Assembly: GCF_011405655.1 (NCBI RefSeq) | Contig: NZ_AP022829.1 | Span: 62,001-126,000, forward strand | Direction of reading: 5' to 3' | DNA from: Adlercreutzia hattorii | GTDB taxonomy: Bacteria; Actinomycetota; Coriobacteriia; Coriobacteriales; Eggerthellaceae | DNA: 64,000 bases | In this document: piece by piece, positions 8,995-16,053 of the stretch | Position numbering within the stretch: the stretch's first letter is position 1 | Layout: the number at the start of each line of letters is the position of its first letter | Program-made: the position numbers and the translations under genes | The notes under the pieces: generated by a model | What the model was told of the DNA's origin: nothing | Databases searched by the model: none | What the model saw: the letters and a program-made list of their open reading frames with translations, nothing else

Positions 8995-9977
8995 CGCGCT
9001 TCACCTCTCTTCCGAATAACGCTGAGCAGCATCGTGGTCAGCAGGACGAACACGAACAGGACGACGCCGGTGGCGATAAGGGCCTCGCGATGCAAGTCGG
9101 CGGCATAGCCCATCTCCAGCACGATGTTGGCCGTCATGGTGCGCACGCCGGACAGCAGCGAGTCGGGGATGATGGGCATGTTCCCGGCCACCATGACCAC
9201 GGCCATGGTCTCGCCGATGGCGCGGCCCAGCCCCAGCACGATGGCGGCCATGATGCCGGAGGCGGCCGCCGGGGCCACCACCTTAAACACGGCGTGCTCG
9301 TGGTCGACGCCGAGGGCCAGGGCGCCCTCGTAGTAGCGGGCAGGTACGGCATCAAGAGCGCTTTGGGCCACGGTGATGATGGTGGGCAAGATCATAATCC
9401 CTAAGATAAGGCTGGCTGCCAGCACCGAGAGCCCCGTGCCCGGCCCGAGCAGACGCACGAAGGGCACGATGACGACCAGACCGAAGAAGCCGTAGACCAC
9501 CGACGGAATGCCGGCCAGCAGCTCCACGCCGCTGCGCAGGAAGGAGCCCACACGGCCCCGGGCGAACCGCGAGAGGTACACCGCCGTGAGCAGGCCGCCC
9601 GGCACGCCTACGACGATGGCGCCGGCCGTGACGTACAGGCTGCCCACAATCATGGGGAAGATGCCGAACAGGTCGTTGGCCGGGCGCCAGGTCATTCCGA
9701 AGAGGAATTCCGGCAGACCGATTTTCGCCATGGCCGGCACACCGTTGACCAGCAGGAACAGGCAGATCAGCGCCACGGCGGCGATGGAGAGGGCCGCCGC
9801 TGTGGCGAACAGGACCCGGGCGACGCCCTCGCGAAGGGCATGCGGGCGCTTGGGGGCGCGGACAGGTGCGGGGGTGCCGGAGGCCGCGCCGCCGGGGGCT
9901 CCGGCCGCAGGGGCGCCGGGGGCGCCGGGACCGCCAGCGGCACCCGCCGACAGCTCGCTCAACAGAGAGAACAACAT
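8991..9977 (-). CDS. pstC: Phosphate ABC transporter permease PstC
   Basis: The 328-residue protein carries the PstC hallmarks GIPSVVYGFFGLVVIVPF and GLGRAIGETMAVVMVAGNM, with about six membrane segments. The first 45 residues are a low-complexity Gly/Ala/Pro stretch that is cytoplasmic and unusual for the family. It is the second gene of the minus-strand pstSCAB operon, starting 19 bases after pstS. Confidence 0.96.
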   Translation of the reverse strand: MLFSLLSELSAGAAGGPGAPGAPAAGAPGGAASGTPAPVRAPKRPHALREGVARVLFATAAALSIAAVALICLFLLVNGVPAMAKIGLPEFLFGMTWRPANDLFGIFPMIVGSLYVTAGAIVVGVPGGLLTAVYLSRFARGRVGSFLRSGVELLAGIPSVVYGFFGLVVIVPFVRLLGPGTGLSVLAASLILGIMILPTIITVAQSALDAVPARYYEGALALGVDHEHAVFKVVAPAAASGIMAAIVLGLGRAIGETMAVVMVAGNMPIIPDSLLSGVRTMTANIVLEMGYAADLHREALIATGVVLFVFVLLTTMLLSVIRKRGEAR

Positions 9978-9996
9978 GGTCAGACTCGCTTGGGCG

Positions 9997-10968
9997 CTAA
10001 GCGACGTCGGCCCAGTTGGTGACCGCGCCGGTGTAGATGTCGCACACCTGCTGAGATGTCAGCTTGTCGACGCTCGACTGCGGGGCCACAATGACCGCGA
10101 TGCCGTCCAGGGCGATGGCCGTGCTTTGAACGCCCGCGCCCGTCTCGGAATCCTTCAGCTCACGGGAGGCCATGCCGATGTCGCAGGTGCCATCGACGGC
10201 CATGTTCACGCCCGTGGTGGAGTCGGACTGCTGCACCTCTACCGTCACCTGAGGGTTAGCCGCCTGGAAGGCCTCGGCCAGCTTCTCCATGACCGGCGTG
10301 ACCGACGAAGATCCAGCCACGACCACTTTCCCACTGGCGCCGTTGGAAGCGAAGGGGGCGGCCGCATCGTCGATGGCGATGTAGTTGTTGTCGCTCACCA
10401 CGGCCTGACCGTCGGCGCTCATGATGAACGCGAAGAAATCGGCGGCCGGGGCGGACAGATCCCCCTTGGTCACCACGTTGAAGGGCCGGGCGATGGCGTA
10501 GGAACCGTCCTTCACAGCCGCAGCCGAAGGCGCAACGCCGTCGATGGACACCGCCTTCACCGTATCGTCCAGCGAGCCAAGCGAGATGTAGCCGATGGCA
10601 TTGGGGTCGCCGGCCACCGACGTCATCATGACGGCCGTGGAGTTGGTGATGGCGGCCGTGGATGTGGTCATGTCCACCTTGTCGCCGTTGGCGTCTGCCT
10701 GCTCGATGCCGAGCAGCTCCACGAAGGCGCCGCGGGTGCCGGAGCCGTCCTCGCGGGAGTACACCGAGATGGGGCCGCTGGCAGATGCGCCGCTGTCGCC
10801 AGCGTCGGTGCCGCCCAAGCCGCCCGCCCCCGTCGCGCCGCCGGCCGAGCCGCCCGCGCAACCCGCAAGCGCCAGCGCCAGCGCGCCGCACAGGGCCGCT
10901 ACTCCAACAAGCGCCGCCATCCGCCGCAACCGCCGCGGCAAACGAGAAGATACCGAAGATGCTTTCAT
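9997..10968 (-). CDS. pstS: Phosphate-binding lipoprotein PstS with permuted domain order
   Basis: A signal peptide with lipobox LAGC is followed by a Gly/Ala linker, so the 323-residue protein is membrane-anchored outside the cell. The two halves of the usual PstS fold appear in swapped order. The segment with ISVYSREDGSGTRGAF, normally in the second half, comes first. The segment with GSSSVTPVMEKLAEAF, TGVNMAVDGTCDIGMASREL and IYTGAVTNWADV, normally first, comes last and ends the protein. Phosphate-contacting motifs from both halves are kept, so binding is expected. The ATG has an AAAGGA site; upstream lie a structured leader and Pho-like repeats. Confidence 0.93.
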   Translation of the reverse strand: MKASSVSSRLPRRLRRMAALVGVAALCGALALALAGCAGGSAGGATGAGGLGGTDAGDSGASASGPISVYSREDGSGTRGAFVELLGIEQADANGDKVDMTTSTAAITNSTAVMMTSVAGDPNAIGYISLGSLDDTVKAVSIDGVAPSAAAVKDGSYAIARPFNVVTKGDLSAPAADFFAFIMSADGQAVVSDNNYIAIDDAAAPFASNGASGKVVVAGSSSVTPVMEKLAEAFQAANPQVTVEVQQSDSTTGVNMAVDGTCDIGMASRELKDSETGAGVQSTAIALDGIAVIVAPQSSVDKLTSQQVCDIYTGAVTNWADVA

Positions 10969-10994
10969 GACGTCGTTCCTTTCACGTGCGCGGG

Positions 10995-11179
10995 CCGGTG
11001 CCGAACCTTCGCGCATCCACTCCCCGTAGGGGTGACCTCAGTCGCCCCTGGATTCCGACAAAACCGGCACCGGGGTTCGAATGGGCTACAGGTTCACAAA
11101 CCACCGCCCGCAAGGGCCATTCAACTCGCGGAAGCGACCCACAAGGGAACAGCCGCTTCCGTGCATCCATGATGGCCCT
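10995..11179 (-). promoter_or_regulatory. Structured leader upstream of pstS
   Basis: Two hairpin systems lie between the Pho-like repeats and pstS. CCGGTGCCG (10995-11003) pairs with CGGCACCGG (11065-11073). AGGGCCAT (11113-11120) pairs with ATGGCCCT (11172-11179) and encloses a GGAAGCG/CGCTTCC stem (11130-11160). Whether both are in the mRNA depends on the unmapped start site. Confidence 0.5.
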
Positions 11180-11244
11180 GTTCCGTAAAAGAACCGAGCA
11201 ACGCCCGTAAAGAGTCCTTGTCGGTTCCGAAAAGCTTTGGTAAA
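11179..11244 (-). promoter_or_regulatory. 11-bp-phased Pho-like half sites facing pstS
   Basis: On the minus strand, dividing the stretch into 11-mers gives TTTACCAAAGC, TTTTCGGAACC, an unmatched unit, TTTACGGGCGT, an unmatched unit and TTTACGGAACA. Four of six units begin TTTAC or TTTTC. They run towards pstS, about 210-275 bp from its start. Confidence 0.5.
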
Positions 11245-11280
11245 GCACCAACGTTAAGCTCGCCCCGCGCGGCCGAAGCG

Positions 11281-11401
11281 CTTACTTGACTGTCATTTGA
11301 CTGAGAAACCGTTTTTCACCGTATTTCCTGGTGCTTCAAGAAGTTTTACCAGATCACTAGTTTGCGGCTTTACTTGACTCTTACATGACTGTCATCTGAC
11401 T
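11281..11401 (+). promoter_or_regulatory. Five-unit Pho-like direct repeats on the opposite strand
   Basis: On the plus strand CTTACTTGACT-GTCATTTGACT occupies 11281-11302, and TTTACTTGACT-CTTACATGACT-GTCATCTGACT occupies 11369-11401. The units are contiguous 11-mers and contain CTGTCAT, the enterobacterial Pho-box core. They point away from pstS and no gene follows on the plus strand for 800 bp. Confidence 0.6.
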
Positions 11402-11480
11402 CAGACGCTGACCGAAACGGCAGTTCGCGTTAACCACGTCTAATGCAAGCTCGGCATCAACGCGCGGGAGGATCTGCGCA

Positions 11481-11491
11481 CCCCCCCCCCC
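11481..11491. repeat. Homopolymeric tract of eleven C
   Basis: Eleven consecutive cytosines lie in gene-free sequence between the pst regulatory region and the toxin-antitoxin pair. I see no reading frame or promoter that the tract would clearly control. Confidence 0.6.
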
Positions 11492-11608
11492 GGCATCACC
11501 TCGGTCTCTCTGCGGCGCCGGCCTTTCGGCTTCCCCATTCCCCCGCTGAGCTGCCGGAAACGATCCGGATAGAATCCTATGCCCACAACATTTCTTTTTC
11601 CGTCCAGC

Positions 11609-11638
11609 AAAGAAAGGTTATTACAGCAACCTTTCTTT
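11609..11638. terminator. A/T-rich 11-bp hairpin
   Basis: AAAGAAAGGTT (11609-11619) pairs with AACCTTTCTTT (11628-11638), followed on the plus strand by TTCC. It could terminate either strand. No gene adjoins it; the surrounding 11.4-11.9 kb shows no coding pattern I can support. Confidence 0.4.
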
Positions 11639-11889
11639 TCCAAGCTTCAAGCAAACTGGAAAACCCTTAAAAGCTTCAAGTGTCAAACCCATTCGGAAGC
11701 ACGGGGCAAGCGAGTCATCGGGGTCGCCCTGCCATACGGAGCGCACGGAACATCAGAAGTGTTCTGCCATGTGGATTGCGCAGTGCGACGCTTTCGGAAA
11801 ATCGCCGATGAGCCAGACCGCATGGGGCCCATTTTCGAAAATGCCAGCGAATCGCTCCTCCGCGGGGCCTCCGTTTTCGGAAAATCGCG

Positions 11890-12042
11890 AGTGAATGCCA
11901 GTTGAGGGTCGAAATGGTCGACTTCCGATTTCCCCAATCGGCCATTTCGGGGTCGAAGTGGCAGAAAAATGCCAGTTGAGGGCAGAAATGCGCACTAGGC
12001 GAAAAGCGGATCGACCATTTCGGGGTGGAAGTGGCATTCACT
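11890..12042. repeat. Palindromic repeat element, copy 1 (about 150 bp)
   Basis: The motif TGCCAGTTGAGGGNNGAAATG occurs twice forward (from about 11897 and 11970). A related inverted form, CATTTCGGGGTNGAAGTGGC, occurs from about 11943 and 12017. The outer ends GTGAATGCCA and TGGCATTCAC pair, making the whole stretch a large imperfect palindrome. A second copy lies at 15767-15940. Confidence 0.75.
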
Positions 12043-12176
12043 CACGATTTTTCGACAACGGGCGACGCGGATGCGGTCGGCGCGGGGAACAAAACGGGGC
12101 TTTCTCGCGTCATTTTTGCGGTTCGGAGAGAGTAGGCTTTTCTCGCCAGATGTCGCCTTTGAGGTTCATCGGGTTT

Positions 12177-12196
12177 TATAATACAATTTAGTATTA
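12177..12196 (+). promoter_or_regulatory. Promoter -10 with overlapping operator-like palindrome
   Basis: TATAAT (12177-12182) overlaps the inverted repeat TAATAC-aattta-GTATTA (12179-12196), 17 bp before the toxin ATG. This is a typical place for toxin-antitoxin autorepression. No good -35 is visible. Confidence 0.55.
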
Positions 12197-12212
12197 CATA
12201 AGGAAGACGCCT

Positions 12213-12467
12213 ATGGACGAGATACGCATCCACCCCCATGCCCTCAGGCACGGCTTGTCGAGGGAAGAAGTCACGTACGCTTGGCTCAACTTCGCTCGAA
12301 AGCGGCCAAGAGGCGACGATTGCTGGGTTGCAATCGGCTTTACCGGCGCTGGACGCGAGATCGAGATGGTTGGCATGGTCCTAGCTGACGGGGCAACGTT
12401 GGTCATCCATGCGCTCTCGCCGGCAACAAAACGAATGAAGCGCGAGCTCAGGCTGGAAAGGAAGTAA
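12213..12467 (+). CDS. Small toxin-like protein of a TA pair
   Basis: This basic 84-residue protein (IRIHPHALRHGLS near the N-terminus, VIHALSPATKR near the C-terminus) resembles actinobacterial RelE/BrnT-like toxin families. These begin with a histidine-containing HPHALxHGL segment and end with a VIHAM-type strand. It is followed after three bases by a ribbon-helix-helix antitoxin gene, the toxin-first order seen in BrnT-BrnA-type systems. The ATG has an AAGGAAG site. RNase activity is inference from this family resemblance. Confidence 0.65.
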   Translation: MDEIRIHPHALRHGLSREEVTYAWLNFARKRPRGDDCWVAIGFTGAGREIEMVGMVLADGATLVIHALSPATKRMKRELRLERK

Positions 12468-12470
12468 ACG

Positions 12471-12752
12471 ATGGAGTACACCCTCAGAAGCGGCAAGGTA
12501 GTCACCGACGAGCAGATAGAGGCCATGGCCGAGGCCATCGAGGCGGGCTCGCTGCCCGGGCAATGGTCGGGCGAGGTGGTGGTCGGCCGGCCGCGGCTGG
12601 CCGATGAGCCCCTGGACGTAATCAGCTTCAAAGTGCCTCACTCGGCTGCCCTCGCCATCAAGCGTGCGGCCGAGCAGGAGGGCGAGTCGCGCTCGGCCTT
12701 CTTGCGCAAGGCGGCGCTGGACAGAGCCGAAAGCGTCCTGGCCGCCAGCTAG
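12471..12752 (+). CDS. Ribbon-helix-helix antitoxin
   Basis: The 93-residue acidic protein has a CopG/RHH-like C-terminal segment (ISFKVPHSAALAIKRAAEQE, then ESRSAFLRKAALDRAE) able to bind DNA as a dimer. The N-terminal half would wrap the toxin. It starts three bases after the toxin stop with its own GGAAAGGAAG site inside the toxin's last codons. It probably autoregulates through the palindrome at the -10. Confidence 0.7.
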   Translation: MEYTLRSGKVVTDEQIEAMAEAIEAGSLPGQWSGEVVVGRPRLADEPLDVISFKVPHSAALAIKRAAEQEGESRSAFLRKAALDRAESVLAAS

Positions 12753-12887
12753 AGCTGGGGGGAGCACGCAGGCGGCGCCGACCGGATTGCCGCGATTGCC
12801 GCCGATCCAGTTCTGCTCGGCACGAACGACGCCTCCCCTATCTGCGAGGCGCGTTCCAACTAAAAGCACGCGGTTGAGCTCGCACAC
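12750..12887 (-). pseudogene. Fragment of a Fic-family protein
   Basis: The minus strand encodes VRAEQNWIGG followed shortly by a VPPP-like end (AACVLPP). This corresponds to the conserved RxSQNWIGGxxPGNAxFVPPP stretch that precedes the Fic core in Fic/DOC proteins. Nothing else of the protein remains and it overlaps the antitoxin stop. It is a relic of a lost toxin or AMP-transferase gene. Confidence 0.5.
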
Positions 12888-12937
12888 ATGCTCGTAACCT
12901 TTCTTTTTTAAGAGAGGCCAGAAGATAGTGCAGCTTC

Positions 12938-13537
12938 CTACCTTTTCTCCGAAAGGACGGCGAGCAGGGCGGCGGGGACTTCGGGAGCGAGGCAGTGCAG
13001 GAAGGTCTCTACGGGGTAGGCGAAACCCGTTTCGGCGCGGTAGGCCATAAGGGCCAGAAGGCCGCCCGTCGCATATTCGAAGACGATACGGGATGTCGGG
13101 TCATCGGTATTTGAGGAAAGGCTTACGCCCAGATCGGGCAGCACGTCTTCCAAAAGACGGCGCTTCACCCGCTTTTGCGCGAGCGCCGCATTGGGGCCGT
13201 TCAGCACCGCGCACAGCGTATCGATGCCCTGAGCGTTGCGTTGCACCAGATCGGGAATGTTTGGAGTGGCGGGACTAAGGGAGAAAGCACCCTGTCGGAT
13301 GAGCGAGAGCAGCGCCCGGGGAATCTCCACGGGCACCACCGCATCAAGGGCCGCCTCGGCCAACTGCTCGGTATCGGCAAAATAGTAGTAGAACGTGCTG
13401 CGATTGCACCCCACCTCCTTGATGAGGGACGTAACCGTCACGGCGCTCGCAGGCTCGCGGATCAGTCGATCGGCCATGGCGACAATCAAGCGTTCGCGCA
13501 CATCTTGGGTTGTTGCGTCTTTCCGAGGGCGTCCCAT
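12938..13537 (-). CDS. TetR-family repressor of the adjacent exporter
   Basis: The 199-residue protein starts MGRPRKDATTQDVRERL, typical of TetR/AcrR. Its helix-turn-helix is at residues 33-55 (VTVTSLIKEVGCNRSTFYYYF) and a divergent ligand-binding C-terminus follows. It is transcribed away from an ABC exporter pair, and a 12-bp inverted repeat lies between them. Local control of that exporter is likely. The preceding ATG (13540) is in frame but too close to matter. Confidence 0.85.
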   Translation of the reverse strand: MGRPRKDATTQDVRERLIVAMADRLIREPASAVTVTSLIKEVGCNRSTFYYYFADTEQLAEAALDAVVPVEIPRALLSLIRQGAFSLSPATPNIPDLVQRNAQGIDTLCAVLNGPNAALAQKRVKRRLLEDVLPDLGVSLSSNTDDPTSRIVFEYATGGLLALMAYRAETGFAYPVETFLHCLAPEVPAALLAVLSEKR

Positions 13538-13559
13538 CACGGCCTCCTTCTTGCGAGCG

Positions 13560-13615
13560 GTAATCCGACAGAGCGCCGCTCTTTACTGGTTTTTCCCGAC
13601 AGACTGTTGGATTAC
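13560..13615. promoter_or_regulatory. Inverted repeat between tetR and the ABC genes
   Basis: GTAATCCGACAG (13560-13571) and CTGTTGGATTAC (13604-13615) are complementary at 11 of 12 positions across 32 bases. The pair sits in the divergent promoter region, so it is a likely TetR operator. Confidence 0.55.
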
Positions 13616-13654
13616 TATCATAGCTGAAATCTCATGCGCGAAAGGAGTTCAGCA

Positions 13655-14473
13655 GTGAACGCATGCACCCCAGCCATCGCCATCGACCGCGTCCAATTCT
13701 GCTACGGGCGCCCCGGGCCGCGACGACGCGATACTCTCCTCGCGCTGAAAGACATCTCGCTTTCCGTGGCGGCGGGCGATATCCTCTGCCTTTTAGGGCC
13801 TTCGGGCTGCGGCAAGACGACGCTCGTGAACCTCATCATGGGCGTGGATGTACCCACCTCCGGCACCGTGCGCGTACTAGGCGAAGGGGCCCCCTTCCGC
13901 ACGGCGCGAGCACGCATCGGGTTTATGCCCCAGGACGACGCGCTCTACGAGGACGTGACCGCCGAGGAGAACCTGCGTTTCTTCGCGGCGCTCTACGGCG
14001 TGAAGGGCGAGCGCCTCACACGCCGCATGGACGAGCTTTTCGCCTTCGTGCGCCTGGACGAACATCGCAAGAAGCTCGTGCACGACTACTCCGGCGGCAT
14101 GAAGCGGCGTCTCTCGCTGGCGGTGGCCCTGGTTCACGAGCCTGCCGTACTCGTGCTGGACGAGCCCACCGTGGGGCTCGATCCGGAGCATCGCCGCTAC
14201 ATTTGGAATCATCTGGAAGCGCTGGCCGCCCAAGGGTGCGCCATCGTGGTGACCACTCATGTCATGGACGAAGCCGAGCGCTGCGCCCGCATTGCCATGA
14301 TTCGCGAGGGACGGCTGATCGCCGATGCCTCGCCGGCGGATATCCTGGCCCGCACGGGCACGAACACCTTGGAAGACGCCTTCCTGGCATTAGAAGAGTC
14401 GGAGTCGCCGGATACGGCAGCGGAGCCGAACGTCTCGCCGTCTCTTGGCGAAAAGGAGGCGTACCATGACTAG
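13655..14473 (+). CDS. ABC exporter ATP-binding subunit
   Basis: The 272-residue ATPase has Walker A GPSGCGKTT, Q-loop MPQDDALY, signature YSGGMKRR and Walker B VLVLDEPTVGLD, the pattern of daunorubicin/ABC-2 type exporters. A GTG start is chosen because AAAGGAG lies nine bases upstream. The end overlaps the permease start by eight bases. With the TetR repressor this forms a drug- or metabolite-export cassette of unknown substrate. Confidence 0.92.
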   Translation: MNACTPAIAIDRVQFCYGRPGPRRRDTLLALKDISLSVAAGDILCLLGPSGCGKTTLVNLIMGVDVPTSGTVRVLGEGAPFRTARARIGFMPQDDALYEDVTAEENLRFFAALYGVKGERLTRRMDELFAFVRLDEHRKKLVHDYSGGMKRRLSLAVALVHEPAVLVLDEPTVGLDPEHRRYIWNHLEALAAQGCAIVVTTHVMDEAERCARIAMIREGRLIADASPADILARTGTNTLEDAFLALEESESPDTAAEPNVSPSLGEKEAYHD

Positions 14474-15731
14474 CGTGTTCGCCATTGTTCGCCGCATCCT
14501 CACGCAGTTCGCACTGGATAAACGCACGCTGGCGCTGCTGTTTGTAGCACCTCTCGTGGTGTTGTGGTTGCTGTCGGTTATTCTCGGCGCCGACACGGTA
14601 GGCCCTAAAATCGCCACCGTGGACTTACCTGCTGAGTTTCAAACGCAGTTCGAGCAGACCGATGCGCGCATAACCGAGGCCAATGCCGACGAGGCAAGCG
14701 CGCTGCTCGCCGCCAACGACGTGGCAGCCGTGCTTTCCATGGAAGGCGAGCACATGCTGAAGGTAGAGCTGGAAGGCACCGATTCCACGAAGTCGGCGGC
14801 CGTGCTCGCCGCGTGCGCCGAAGCCTTGGGCGAGTTGCGCGGCAAGGCGGCTGAGGAAATGGAAGCAGCCGTTGCCGACAAACGAGCAGAAGTAGAAGAC
14901 ACCATTGAAGAGGCGAGCCAGCAACGCAAAGAGGCCCGAACGGCACTCACGGGCGTGATGGTCTCGATGCCTCCCGAAGCCCGCTCCAGCCTAGCCGAGG
15001 CGTTGGGAGGCCTCTTCGACGACGATGCGGCGCTTTCCGCCGAAGACTTCTCGATGAATGTGAGCAACTACCTGCCCATAGAGGACATGGAAACCGTTTA
15101 TCTCCACGGCAATGAGGACTGGCGGATGTTCGACTTCTACGGACCGGTGTTCATCGGCATCTTCCTGTTCGTGTTCACGTTCATTACCAGCGGCATGTCG
15201 CTTGTCACCGAGCGCATGGGCGGCACCATGACGCGATTTCTCGCCACGCCGGTGAATGCGGGGCAGATTCTCGGTGGCTACACGTTAGCCTTCGGGCTTC
15301 TGGCTTACCTGCAATCGGCCATTATCCTGTGGGTGGCGCTTACATTCATCGGCTTCCCCAACGAAGGCAATCTGGGACTCGTGGTATTCACCTGCGTCTC
15401 CATGGCTATGGTATCGGTAGCGCTCGGTCTTCTGGTATCGGGGCTGGCCGCTACGCCGTTCCAGGTTATCCAGCTCATTTTGCTGTTCGTCGTGCCGCAA
15501 ATTCTGCTGTGCGGGCTATTCGACCTTTCCGGCGCGCCCGACTGGCTCGCAGCCTTGAGCGCCTTCATGCCCGTGACCTATGGCGTGGATGCCCTGCGAG
15601 CCGTCATGCTGCGCGGCGCCGACCTTGCCGCCGTAGGGTTCGACCTTGCCGTGCTGTGGGGATTCCTCGCCCTGTTCTTCGCCCTAGCCGCCGCCAGCTT
15701 CCGCAAGAAACGTGTCCGAACAACATGCTGA
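14466..15731 (+). CDS. ABC-2 type exporter permease
   Basis: The 421-residue protein has one N-terminal membrane helix and a large external loop of about 180 residues with a coiled-coil-like Glu/Ala/Arg-rich stretch. Five C-terminal membrane helices carry the ABC-2 signature region (ITSGMSLVTERMGGTMTRFLATPV). The ATG lies within the end of the ATPase gene and has an AAAGGAGG site. It forms the channel for the preceding ATPase. Confidence 0.92.
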   Translation: MTSVFAIVRRILTQFALDKRTLALLFVAPLVVLWLLSVILGADTVGPKIATVDLPAEFQTQFEQTDARITEANADEASALLAANDVAAVLSMEGEHMLKVELEGTDSTKSAAVLAACAEALGELRGKAAEEMEAAVADKRAEVEDTIEEASQQRKEARTALTGVMVSMPPEARSSLAEALGGLFDDDAALSAEDFSMNVSNYLPIEDMETVYLHGNEDWRMFDFYGPVFIGIFLFVFTFITSGMSLVTERMGGTMTRFLATPVNAGQILGGYTLAFGLLAYLQSAIILWVALTFIGFPNEGNLGLVVFTCVSMAMVSVALGLLVSGLAATPFQVIQLILLFVVPQILLCGLFDLSGAPDWLAALSAFMPVTYGVDALRAVMLRGADLAAVGFDLAVLWGFLALFFALAAASFRKKRVRTTC

Positions 15732-15766
15732 AGATCCTTCCGTTGTGCCATCTTCGCAAATGCCAT

Positions 15767-15940
15767 TTTCCGATTTTCCCGAGACAATGCCAGTTGAGGG
15801 CAGAAATGGTCGACAGGCGCGGGACGCCTCTGCCATTGCGGGCCTGAAGTGGCAGAAAAATGCCAGTTGAGGGCAGAAATGCGCAGTGACCCCCAAACGG
15901 GTCGACCATTTCGGGGTGGAAGTGGCATTTACTATGCGAA
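15767..15940. repeat. Palindromic repeat element, copy 2
   Basis: It has the same forward/inverted/forward/inverted arrangement as at 11890-12042. The stretch from about 15848 to 15937 (TGGCAGAAAAATGCCAG through GGTGGAAGTGGCATT) is nearly identical to 11958-12037. It lies between the ABC permease stop and the nrdD terminator. Confidence 0.75.
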
Positions 15941-15975
15941 AAGACAAAAAGAGGGCCGTCGTTGGGACGGCCCTC
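15941..15975 (-). terminator. nrdD terminator
   Basis: On the minus strand the 10-bp stem GAGGGCCGTC/GACGGCCCTC with a 5-base loop is followed by TTTTTGTCTTTTC, 79 bases past the nrdD stop. Confidence 0.85.
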
Positions 15976-16053
15976 AGGGCGTTCGAATACTTAGAGGCTC
16001 GGGCGCTTGAGTGCTCGGGTGCTTGGGACGCGACGCTCTACTCGGACGGCGTT

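Noticed and set aside
11040-11110. Possible tRNA near a GGTTCGAAT sequence upstream of pstS
   Set aside because: The flanking bases do not pair as a T-arm and no anticodon or acceptor stem fits.
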